A stretch of DNA of 45,821 bases from an uncultured Acidobacteriia bacterium (lineage in GTDB: Bacteria > Acidobacteriota > Terriglobia > Bryobacterales > Bryobacteraceae). The notes beneath the pieces are model-generated. The model did not search any database, was not told where the DNA came from, and saw only the letters and a list, made by a program, of their open reading frames with translations. Made by a program: the position numbers and the translations under genes. The DNA lies in contig CAIXXM010000009.1 in NCBI GenBank assembly GCA_903923395.1, positions 1-45,821 on the forward strand, in the 5' to 3' direction. Below, piece by piece: positions 1 through 6,487 of this stretch; the first letter of the stretch is position 1; each line of letters starts with the position of its first letter.

Positions 1-1
1 A

Positions 2-412
2 CCCACTCCCGGTGCGGGCGGCGGATTCGGCGGTGGCGGTGGACGCGGCGGCGGTGGAGCTGGCGGCGGTGGAAGCCTGCAGATGAATGGTACAGACACT
101 CCCATTGACAAGCTCATCGCTTCAGTGGAGCGCGGTTTGTTGATCACGCACTTCTGGTATATCCGGCCCGTGAACCCGCAAACCCTGCAACAAACCGGAC
201 TTACCCGCGATGGCGTGTTCCTCATCGAAAACGGCAAGATCACGGCCCCGGTCATGAACTTCCGCTTCCTGGAAAGCCCGGTGCGTTTGCTGAAGAATAC
301 GGTGATGATCGGTCAGGCCCGGCGCGTACGCGGTCTGGAAGGTGCCACGATGATCGCTCCCGCAGTGGTCGTCAAAGATTTCCCCTTGCCTTCCATCTCA
401 GACGCGATCTAA
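2..412 (+). CDS. TldD/PmbA-family metallopeptidase, C-terminal part
   Basis: This is the 3' end of a gene that enters from the left edge; the frame is open from base 2 to a TAA at 410-412. The last 100 residues match the C-terminal domain of TldD/PmbA modulators of DNA gyrase/peptidases, with the ERGLLITHFWYIRPVNP block, the GLTRDGVFLIENGKI block and an ending in FPLPSISDAI. In this family TldD and TldE-like subunits form a zinc peptidase that degrades unfolded peptides; the HExxxH half of this protein would lie outside the window. The first 25 visible residues are almost all glycine, an unusual low-complexity insert for the family. It converges on the Hpt gene with 5 bp between the stops. 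Whether this copy is TldD-like or TldE-like cannot be decided from the fragment. Confidence 0.85.
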   Translation, partial: PTPGAGGGFGGGGGRGGGGAGGGGSLQMNGTDTPIDKLIASVERGLLITHFWYIRPVNPQTLQQTGLTRDGVFLIENGKITAPVMNFRFLESPVRLLKNTVMIGQARRVRGLEGATMIAPAVVVKDFPLPSISDAI

Positions 413-417
413 CTTCG

Positions 418-774
418 TCAGCCCAGCCCTTGCAATAACTTCCCGGCGAGCAGCAAAACGGTCTCACAGGCCGTGCGCAGCTCGCCGGTTCTGCGTTGCC
501 ACTGCTCTCTGGTTTCATTCGGAATCGCAACCTCGAACTGCTTGCACAGATCGGCAGCCAGGCCCGCACCCATTTGCGCGAGTCCGCCCTTCATCCGGTG
601 CACGGCGCGGGACAATTCCGCCCCATCGTCCGCAGCGGCCAACTCTTCCACACGCAGCAGATTGAGCCGGGTCTGTTCCACGAACGTCGCAAGGATGGAT
701 TGCATCGTCTCAGGGTCTTCCCGAAGAAGTTCAGCCAAGTCTTCGGGGAGGCTCCAAGCTAAATTTTCAGCCAT
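418..774 (-). CDS. Hpt-domain phosphotransfer protein
   Basis: A 118-residue protein made of a single histidine phosphotransfer domain. The phospho-accepting histidine is His59 in AVHRMKGGLAQMG, within the four-helix bundle typical of Hpt proteins. Such proteins relay phosphate between a hybrid histidine kinase and a response regulator in the cytoplasm. No kinase or receiver gene is visible nearby, so it is an orphan. The start chosen is the ATG at 774, 22 bp after the stop of the epimerase gene upstream; an in-frame start at 816 would overlap that gene and add 14 residues unlike the family. It probably lies on one transcript with the epimerase, an odd partner. No clear Shine-Dalgarno precedes it. 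The family call is firm; the pathway is unknown. Confidence 0.85.
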   Translation of the reverse strand: MAENLAWSLPEDLAELLREDPETMQSILATFVEQTRLNLLRVEELAAADDGAELSRAVHRMKGGLAQMGAGLAADLCKQFEVAIPNETREQWQRRTGELRTACETVLLLAGKLLQGLG

Positions 775-796
775 ACTATTACCAGTGTAAGAGAGG

Positions 797-1732
797 CTAA
801 CGGATGCCGTAAACAAACTGGTCGGCGGGGTCCAGAAGCAGCGTGGAATCAGCGTTTACAAAGGCGGTTCCGGTCACGCTCGGGTAAACGACGCCGTCGC
901 CGGGCACGAAGGAACCCTCGAACAGGCTGCCGATGAGACTCTCCTGCCGCCAGATGTGCCCGGGTTGCAGTTTCCCATCCGCGGCCAGGCACGCCAATTT
1001 TGCGCTTGTGCCCGTCCCGCAGGGTGAACGGTCATAGGCCTTGCCGGGACAAAGAACGAAATTGCGGCTGTTGGCACCGGGATCCGCCGGAGCGCCGAAG
1101 ACTTCGATGTGATCGATGTGGCCGTGATCCCGCCCGGTAATCCCGTTCGCTTCGAGCGTTTGCCGGATCTTCCAGGTGAAATCCGTCAGTTGGTCCAGAT
1201 TCTTGAGTTCCACGGAGCACGGGCTATCGGAAGTTAGAAAGAACCAGTTCCCGCCCCAGGCGATATCGCCGGTCACCTTGCCATATCCTTCGACCGTAAC
1301 TTCCACACCCGTGGCATGCCGGTAACTGGCGACATTATTCACGGTCACCGCACCGTTCTCATGCAGTCGCGCTTCGACAACGCCCACAGGGGTATCGATC
1401 CGGTGCAGGCCAGGTTGAATCCGTCCAAGATACTGCAGCGTGACGGCAAGGCCGATGGTGCCGTGCCCGCACATATTCAGATAGCCCACGTTGTTAAAGA
1501 AGATCACACCGGCGGAACAATCCGGCGCATGCGGTTCGCACAGCAGCGCGCCCACAATGGCATCATTGCCGCGCGGTTCATTCACAATGGCAGAGCGGAG
1601 GTGATCAAAGTCTCGGCGGAAACGCTCCAGCCGTTGCTGCAGCGGACCGCTACCAAGATCCGGCCCGCCTTCAATCACAAGACGGGTGGGCTCACCGCCG
1701 GTATGGGAATCAATCACTCGAATGCATTGCAT
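797..1732 (-). CDS. 4-hydroxyproline 2-epimerase (proline racemase family)
   Basis: A 311-residue proline racemase-family enzyme that should interconvert trans-4-hydroxy-L-proline and cis-4-hydroxy-D-proline, the first step of hydroxyproline breakdown. Both catalytic cysteines are present: Cys88 in NMCGHGTIG and Cys238 in DRSPCGTGTSAK. This argues for an epimerase rather than the trans-3-hydroxyproline dehydratase branch, which replaces one cysteine. The N-terminus IRVIDSHTGGEPTR is typical. The start is taken as the ATG at 1732, which gives the usual MQxIRVIDSHTGG beginning and leaves the palindrome at 1743-1754 exactly 10 bp upstream; an ATG at 1744 would put the start inside that palindrome. 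The divergent regulator operon carries the remaining pathway enzymes, which supports hydroxyproline over proline as substrate. Activity on proline cannot be excluded. Confidence 0.9.
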   Translation of the reverse strand: MQCIRVIDSHTGGEPTRLVIEGGPDLGSGPLQQRLERFRRDFDHLRSAIVNEPRGNDAIVGALLCEPHAPDCSAGVIFFNNVGYLNMCGHGTIGLAVTLQYLGRIQPGLHRIDTPVGVVEARLHENGAVTVNNVASYRHATGVEVTVEGYGKVTGDIAWGGNWFFLTSDSPCSVELKNLDQLTDFTWKIRQTLEANGITGRDHGHIDHIEVFGAPADPGANSRNFVLCPGKAYDRSPCGTGTSAKLACLAADGKLQPGHIWRQESLIGSLFEGSFVPGDGVVYPSVTGTAFVNADSTLLLDPADQFVYGIR

Positions 1733-1742
1733 GGAATCCGCC

Positions 1743-1754
1743 ATTGTATACAAT
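1743..1754. promoter_or_regulatory. Palindromic operator/bidirectional -10 element, copy 1
   Basis: A perfect 12-bp palindrome, ATTGTATACAAT, midway between the divergent epimerase (start 1732) and GntR gene (start 1765), with exactly 10 bp to each start codon. Its core resembles operators of FCD-type GntR regulators, which often carry a TNGTATACNA core. Each half also reads as a -10 hexamer (TACAAT) in its own direction, so one site could both drive and repress two nearly leaderless transcripts. An identical copy lies at 9688-9699. Binding is inferred, not shown. Confidence 0.7.
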
Positions 1755-1764
1755 GAGCATTCCG

Positions 1765-2457
1765 ATGATCGCAGTACAAGCCCCGTCCGTGAGAGGTCAA
1801 AGCACACAGGCTGCTTTCGAACAACTGCGCGACTACATCATCCGCGGCATCCTGCCCCCGGGCGTGTGGATGATTGAGGCTGAGATCTCCAACATGTTGG
1901 GCATGAGCCGAACACCCGTGCGCGGCGCTTTGCAGCGGCTGCACCGCGAAGGCTATGTGCAGTCTTCCGGCAGCGGAGCGAAAACGCGCATGGCAGTCAC
2001 GCCACTCACGCAAAGCGACGCCCAGGAACTCTATGCGCTGATAGGCCATGTGGAAGGGTTGGGGGCGCGACAGACGGCGCTGTTGCCCCAAAGGCAGCGG
2101 CAGGCAGTAGTGAAGGTGCTGCGGGAGATCAATGGCAACCTTCGCGCGCAAACCATGCCGAAGCAGATCTTCGAACTCGACCTGGCATTTCACCGGACAC
2201 TTCTGGAAGCTGCGTCCGGCCCGAGGGTGATGGAGATACACGCCACGTTGCAGCCGCAGGCAGAGCGTTACTGGCGGTTATATTCGGATGCGATTCTCGG
2301 TGAACTCGGGCAATCCGCCCGTGAACATAATGAGATCCTGAAAGCCCTGCGCGAGGGGGACGCCAGCGCGGCCGAACAAGGTGTGCAACTGAACTGGAGC
2401 AATGGTTTCGCAAGGCTTGCAGCGATGATGGCATCCGGCAAACGGGGGCGTTGGTGA
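1765..2457 (+). CDS. GntR-family (FadR/FCD) transcriptional regulator
   Basis: A 230-residue regulator with an N-terminal winged helix (about residues 12-75; recognition region NMLGMSRTPVRGALQRL) and a C-terminal all-helical FCD ligand-binding domain. Of the usual FCD metal ligands, His143 (FHRTL) and His188 (EHNEI) are visible, while the third histidine position near residue 210 appears to be Asn. It heads a seven-gene operon of hydroxyproline catabolism and peptide processing, and GntR-type regulators are known for hydroxyproline loci (HypR of rhizobia). It most likely represses this operon and the divergent epimerase through the palindrome 10 bp upstream, with hydroxyproline or a pathway intermediate as inducer (inference). 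The start is the ATG at 1765; an ATG at 1753 and a TTG at 1744 lie within the palindrome. Confidence 0.9.
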   Translation: MIAVQAPSVRGQSTQAAFEQLRDYIIRGILPPGVWMIEAEISNMLGMSRTPVRGALQRLHREGYVQSSGSGAKTRMAVTPLTQSDAQELYALIGHVEGLGARQTALLPQRQRQAVVKVLREINGNLRAQTMPKQIFELDLAFHRTLLEAASGPRVMEIHATLQPQAERYWRLYSDAILGELGQSAREHNEILKALREGDASAAEQGVQLNWSNGFARLAAMMASGKRGRW

Positions 2458-3542
2458 GAGCCGTGATCATCGGTGCAGGCATTGTTGGCGCGGCCTGCGC
2501 GTACGAGTTACAGCGCGAAGGTTTCCAAGTCACCGTTTGTGATCCAGGCGTTATTGGCGGCGGGGCAACAGCGGCGGGCATGGGCCACTTAGCCGTGATG
2601 GATGACTCACCCGCCCAATTCGCCCTGACCAGTTACTCGCAGGCTTTGTGGCGGGAATTGGCGGAGGAGTTACCACCAACCGCGGAGATCTTGCCTTGTG
2701 GATCTCTTTGGATTGCAGCAGACGCGGAAGAGATGGCCGAAGTCCACCGTAAGTTCGCCTATTACTCAGAACGCGGCATTCCCGTCGAAGTTCTGGATAG
2801 TCAACAACTCGCGGAAGCCGAACCTCATCTCCGGCCGGGCATGGCTGGCGGATTGTTAATGAGCGCGGATGGCGTATGTTATCCGCCTTGCGCGGCGGAG
2901 TGGCTGCTGCGCAGTGTTTCCGTGATCCGCGCCAGGGTTGTCCGGCTTGCGGAAGGAGAAGTAACGCTGGACCGGGGAAGCAGGCTCGAAGCCGATGTAA
3001 TTATAGTCGCCAACGGCACCGCGGCGGTCGACCTCTTTCCTGACCTTCCCCTGGCCCCGCGCAAGGGGCACTTACTCATCACAGACCGTTATCCCGGCTG
3101 GCTGCGGCACCAGCTCATCGAACTGGGCTATCTGAAGAGCGCACATTCCACTACTGCGGATTCTGTTGCCTTCAATGCACAGCCCAGAGCCACGGGACAG
3201 ATTCTGATCGGCTCTTCGCGCCAGTTTGGCGCCGTGAACGGAGAGATCGACCCGCCGATGTTAGCCAGAATGTTACAACGGGCATTCGAGTATATGCCGG
3301 GGCTCGCACAGTTGGCCTCCATCCGCACCTGGACTGGCTTTCGCGCGGCGACACCCGATAAGCTCCCGGTGATTGGCCACGCCCCGGGTTATTCCACTGT
3401 CTATCTCGCCACAGGCCATGAGGGTTTGGGGATCTCCACATCGCTGGCAACGGCGAAGTTACTGGCGGATCAGTTGATGAACAGGGAGAGCCGCATTCCG
3501 CGCGAACCATATCTTCCGGGGAGGAGTTACTCCCATGATTGA
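2454..3542 (+). CDS. FAD-dependent D-hydroxyproline dehydrogenase, DAO-family subunit
   Basis: A 362-residue flavoprotein of the D-amino acid oxidase (DAO) family. The Rossmann motif VIIGAGIVGAACAYEL is at the very N-terminus and the C-terminal FAD site reads ATGHEGLGISTS. With the following 2Fe-2S protein and the FAD/NAD subunit it matches heteromeric D-hydroxyproline dehydrogenases, which oxidise cis-4-hydroxy-D-proline to 1-pyrroline-4-hydroxy-2-carboxylate; this would be the substrate-oxidising subunit. The start is a GTG at 2454 whose last two bases overlap the TGA of the GntR gene (GTGA), indicating translational coupling. It overlaps the next gene by 8 bp. Related DAO proteins oxidise proline or sarcosine; the neighbouring epimerase and deaminase make hydroxyproline the best guess. 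Confidence 0.87.
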   Translation: MRAVIIGAGIVGAACAYELQREGFQVTVCDPGVIGGGATAAGMGHLAVMDDSPAQFALTSYSQALWRELAEELPPTAEILPCGSLWIAADAEEMAEVHRKFAYYSERGIPVEVLDSQQLAEAEPHLRPGMAGGLLMSADGVCYPPCAAEWLLRSVSVIRARVVRLAEGEVTLDRGSRLEADVIIVANGTAAVDLFPDLPLAPRKGHLLITDRYPGWLRHQLIELGYLKSAHSTTADSVAFNAQPRATGQILIGSSRQFGAVNGEIDPPMLARMLQRAFEYMPGLAQLASIRTWTGFRAATPDKLPVIGHAPGYSTVYLATGHEGLGISTSLATAKLLADQLMNRESRIPREPYLPGRSYSHD

Positions 3543-3771
3543 ACTCTTCATCAACGGCCGGGGTTTCTTTGTGAAAGAAGGAACCACCGCAGCCGCTGCG
3601 GTATTGACGTGCGGTACAGCACAGTTCCGGAGCTCAGTTACCGGCGAGCCCCGCGCACCTCTCTGCGGCATGGGAATTTGCTATGAGTGCAGGCTGACCA
3701 TAGACGGTGTGCAGCATGCACGCAGTTGCCGGATCATGGCCACAGAGGGGATGCGGATCGAAACCACATGA
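3535..3771 (+). CDS. Small 2Fe-2S subunit of D-hydroxyproline dehydrogenase
   Basis: A 78-residue protein with a plant-type 2Fe-2S ferredoxin fold of the compact kind found in hydrogen cyanide synthase A-like, proline and hydroxyproline dehydrogenase complexes. The cluster ligands are Cys44, Cys49, Cys52 and Cys65 (CGMGICYEC then SC). It should pass electrons between the DAO flavoprotein and the FAD/NAD subunit in the cytoplasm. It overlaps the preceding gene by 8 bp and the next by 4 bp (ATGA), so all three subunits are translationally coupled and probably made in equal amounts. Its length and cysteine spacing are as expected for the gamma subunit; it has no transmembrane segment. Confidence 0.88.
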   Translation: MIELFINGRGFFVKEGTTAAAAVLTCGTAQFRSSVTGEPRAPLCGMGICYECRLTIDGVQHARSCRIMATEGMRIETT

Positions 3772-5000
3772 CCGACCTCCTGATCATCGGTGCCGGACCG
3801 GCCGGTATCGCCGCTGCAGTCACAGCTGCCGAACAGGGGGCCAGCGTTACCGTCATTGATGATAACCACGCTCCCGGCGGCCAGATCTGGCGCGGCGAAT
3901 TTCATGGCAAGCCCTGGTATGACCGCTTCCAGAAGGTCAAACTGAATATCATCAGTGACGCCCGGGTGATTGCCGTGCATGGCAACGCGGTAGTCATTGA
4001 ACAAGGCGCTGCGGCACGAACTATCCATTGGAACAAAGTTATCCTCGCAACCGGAGCAAGAGAGTTATTCCTTCCCTTCCCCGGCTGGACGCTACCCGGA
4101 GTTACCGGTGTTGGTGGCTTGCAGGCACTGGTAAAATCCGGTCTGGTGATTCGCAATAAGAGAGTCGCCGTTGCAGGCTCCGGACCGCTGCTGCTTGCTG
4201 CCGCTGCGTATCTTCGGGCCAAGGGTGCGGATCTCGTTATGATCGCAGAGCAGGTTCCTACTGCAGCGTTGATGCGATTCGGCATGGAACTGCGCAAGCA
4301 TCCTAAGAAACTCAAGCAGGCGGCAGCATTACAGCTTCAGCTATTAGGTGTTCCGTATGTGCGGGATTGTTATGTGGAACACGCCACAGGCAAGGGCAAA
4401 CTCGAAACGCTGCAATTCCGGCAGGGTAGCAAAACGTTCACCGAAGAGGTGGATTACGCCGCTATCGCTTACGGCTTTACGCCGGAAACAGAACTGGCGG
4501 CGGCCTTCGGCTGCGAGATCCTTGCGCACGGTGTCTGGGTAGACAAGCGGCAACAGACTTCCATCCAGAATGTTTACTGCGCTGGAGAATCCACTGGAAT
4601 CGGCGGCGTGGATGTTGCGTTGCTTGAAGGTGAACTCGCGGGCTTGGCGGCCTGCCGCAAACCAACGAAACATCTCCTGCCCTTGCTCGCTAGAGAGCAA
4701 CACTTCGCAAGTCTTCTCAATCAAACGTTTTCTCCGCGGCCCGGATTGAAACATCTTTGCACTGCAGACACCATTGTTTGCCGTTGCGAAGATGTAACTT
4801 ATCAAGTCCTGCGGCAACAACCGGATTCCCGCACAGCAAAACTCCAGACACGCTGCGGCATGGGACCGTGCCAGGGACGCATTTGCGGTCCCGCGAATAC
4901 TTTCCTCTTCGGCTGGGAACAAGGTTCCGTCCGCCCGCCTATCTTACCGGCCCGTATGGCAACGCTCGCCCTATCCATGACACAGGAGACCTCTTCATGA
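3768..5000 (+). CDS. FAD/NAD(P)-dependent D-hydroxyproline dehydrogenase subunit with Bfd-like 2Fe-2S domain
   Basis: A 410-residue pyridine nucleotide-disulfide oxidoreductase-type flavoprotein. The first dinucleotide motif is LIIGAGPAGIAAA near residue 5, a second is VAVAGSGPLLLAAAA, and the C-terminal flavin site includes NVYCAGESTGIGG. The last 75 residues form a Bfd-like 2Fe-2S domain with CRCEDV near residue 338 and RCGMGPCQGRICG near 362-372. This architecture is that of the large subunit of heteromeric D-hydroxyproline, D-proline and hydrogen cyanide-forming dehydrogenases. Together with the two preceding genes it makes a complete dehydrogenase. Its start overlaps the previous stop (ATGA) and its stop overlaps the next start in the same way. 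The acceptor could be NAD or the respiratory chain; the sequence does not decide. Confidence 0.88.
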   Translation: MTDLLIIGAGPAGIAAAVTAAEQGASVTVIDDNHAPGGQIWRGEFHGKPWYDRFQKVKLNIISDARVIAVHGNAVVIEQGAAARTIHWNKVILATGARELFLPFPGWTLPGVTGVGGLQALVKSGLVIRNKRVAVAGSGPLLLAAAAYLRAKGADLVMIAEQVPTAALMRFGMELRKHPKKLKQAAALQLQLLGVPYVRDCYVEHATGKGKLETLQFRQGSKTFTEEVDYAAIAYGFTPETELAAAFGCEILAHGVWVDKRQQTSIQNVYCAGESTGIGGVDVALLEGELAGLAACRKPTKHLLPLLAREQHFASLLNQTFSPRPGLKHLCTADTIVCRCEDVTYQVLRQQPDSRTAKLQTRCGMGPCQGRICGPANTFLFGWEQGSVRPPILPARMATLALSMTQETSS

Positions 5001-5908
5001 ACATCACCAAAACAATGCTCTGGGAAGGCGTGATCCCCGCGATCACCACCCCCTTTCACACGGACCTGACCGTAGACCATGATTTCTTCGCGAAGCACTG
5101 CAACTGGCTCGTGGACAATGGCTGCAAGGGTGTTGTCGCCCTGGGCTCGCTCGGCGAAGGGGCAACACTCACTCCCGGCGAAAAGGCAACGATCCTGCGC
5201 ACCGCTGTTCGCGCGATTGGGGACCGCGCTGTTGTGGTTTCCGGTATCTCCTCGCTCAGCACTGCGGAGGCCGTGGAACTTGCAAAAAACGCCGAGGCTG
5301 CCGGCTGCAATGGCTTGATGGTGCTGCCACCTTATATCTACAAGAGTGACTGGCGCGAAATGAAGGCCCACGTCAAAGCAGTAATTGACGCCACACCACT
5401 TTCCTCCATGCTGTATAACAATCCGGTTGCCTATGGCACGGACTTTGTGCCGGAACAGGTGGTGGAACTTATGGATGAGTGTCCGAATCTACATGCCATC
5501 AAAGAGTCGAGTACAGATGTCCGCCGCGTGCTGGGCCTGCGCAGTTTGCTGGGTGACCGGATTCAGATCCTTTGCGGTGTGGATGATGCCATCGTGGAAG
5601 CCGTCTACGCCGGAGCAACGGGCTGGATTGCAGGCCTGGTGAATGCGTTTCCCAAGGAGTCCGTCGAGTTATTCGATTGTGCAATGCGCGGCGACAAAGA
5701 GCGCGCGTTTGAAATCTACCGTTGGTTTCTCCCGCTGTTGCGCATGGATACCGTGGTGAAGTTCGTACAGTTGATCAAACTGGTGCAGGAACGCGTCGGC
5801 ATGGGCAGCCAACTGGTTCGCGGCCCCCGGCTGGTCCTCACGGGCGATGAGTTACAGGCAGCCGAGAAGACCATTGCGGAGAGCCTCGCGACATACCCAT
5901 GGAAATAG
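4997..5908 (+). CDS. DapA-family 1-pyrroline-4-hydroxy-2-carboxylate deaminase
   Basis: A 303-residue TIM-barrel protein of the dihydrodipicolinate synthase/N-acetylneuraminate lyase family. The Schiff-base lysine is Lys169 in HAIKESSTD and the catalytic tyrosine Tyr140 in LYNNP; the substrate loop GSLGEGATLT is intact. In hydroxyproline loci this family member deaminates and dehydrates 1-pyrroline-4-hydroxy-2-carboxylate to 2-oxoglutarate semialdehyde. Its position directly behind the D-hydroxyproline dehydrogenase subunits supports that role over lysine synthesis. The start overlaps the previous stop by ATGA, preceded by AGGAG about 9 nt upstream. The next enzyme, 2-oxoglutarate semialdehyde dehydrogenase, is absent here. 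The gene overlaps the cyclophilin gene by 10 bp. Confidence 0.9.
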   Translation: MNITKTMLWEGVIPAITTPFHTDLTVDHDFFAKHCNWLVDNGCKGVVALGSLGEGATLTPGEKATILRTAVRAIGDRAVVVSGISSLSTAEAVELAKNAEAAGCNGLMVLPPYIYKSDWREMKAHVKAVIDATPLSSMLYNNPVAYGTDFVPEQVVELMDECPNLHAIKESSTDVRRVLGLRSLLGDRIQILCGVDDAIVEAVYAGATGWIAGLVNAFPKESVELFDCAMRGDKERAFEIYRWFLPLLRMDTVVKFVQLIKLVQERVGMGSQLVRGPRLVLTGDELQAAEKTIAESLATYPWK

Positions 5909-6477
5909 CTGCCCTGCTTTGCGCCATCCTGCTGGCTGCGCCCTCCACTTATCAGGTCGAGGTGGAAACCACAAAGGGAATCTTTGTACTGGAGGTCCAG
6001 CGGTCGCTCGCGCCTCACGGTGCGGAACGTTTCTATGAGCTGGTGGAGAGCGGTTATTTTAACGACAGCCGGTTCCACCGCGCGGTGGCAGGTAAGTGGA
6101 TGCAATTCGGGATTGCCGGGGAACCCAAGTTAGCCAAAGCGTGGAGGGGACGTACGATTCCCGATGACCCGGTGAGGGCATCCAATATCCGTGGGGCCTT
6201 CGCCTTCGCTATGACAGGTCCGGATACCAGAACGACGCAGATCTTCATTTGCCTCACGGATCAGAAGGCCCTCGATGCGCAGGGCTTCGCACCGCTGGGC
6301 AAGGTTATCTCAGGCATGGACGTGGTGGATCAACTCTACACCGGTTATGGAGAAACGTCCGGCGGGGGCATGCGCGCCGGCAAGCAGGACCCGCTCTTCG
6401 AGGGCGGTAATCAGTATCTGGATGCGAACTATCCGAAACTGGATCATCTGATCCGTGCGAGAATTCTGAAACAGTGA
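5899..6477 (+). CDS. Secreted cyclophilin-type peptidyl-prolyl isomerase
   Basis: A 192-residue cyclophilin with a short hydrophobic N-terminal signal (MEIAALLCAILLAAP) and therefore probably periplasmic. Family blocks are FHRAVAGKWMQFG, TQIFICLTD and FAPLGKVISGMDVV. The usual QGGD stretch after the active-site arginine is altered (MQFGIAG), and the tryptophan before GKV is not present, as in several bacterial forms. It overlaps the deaminase gene by 10 bp, so it belongs to the hydroxyproline operon. Cis/trans isomerisation of X-Pro bonds is often rate-limiting for proteolysis of proline-rich peptides, which suggests a helper role for the peptidases encoded nearby (inference). It could instead be a general periplasmic foldase. 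Confidence 0.88.
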   Translation: MEIAALLCAILLAAPSTYQVEVETTKGIFVLEVQRSLAPHGAERFYELVESGYFNDSRFHRAVAGKWMQFGIAGEPKLAKAWRGRTIPDDPVRASNIRGAFAFAMTGPDTRTTQIFICLTDQKALDAQGFAPLGKVISGMDVVDQLYTGYGETSGGGMRAGKQDPLFEGGNQYLDANYPKLDHLIRARILKQ

Positions 6478-6487
6478 AAGAAACCTT

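Noticed and set aside
1753-1755. ATG at 1753 as start of the GntR gene
   Set aside because: It lies inside the palindrome; the ATG at 1765 gives a normal N-terminus and the same 10-bp spacing as the other three genes.
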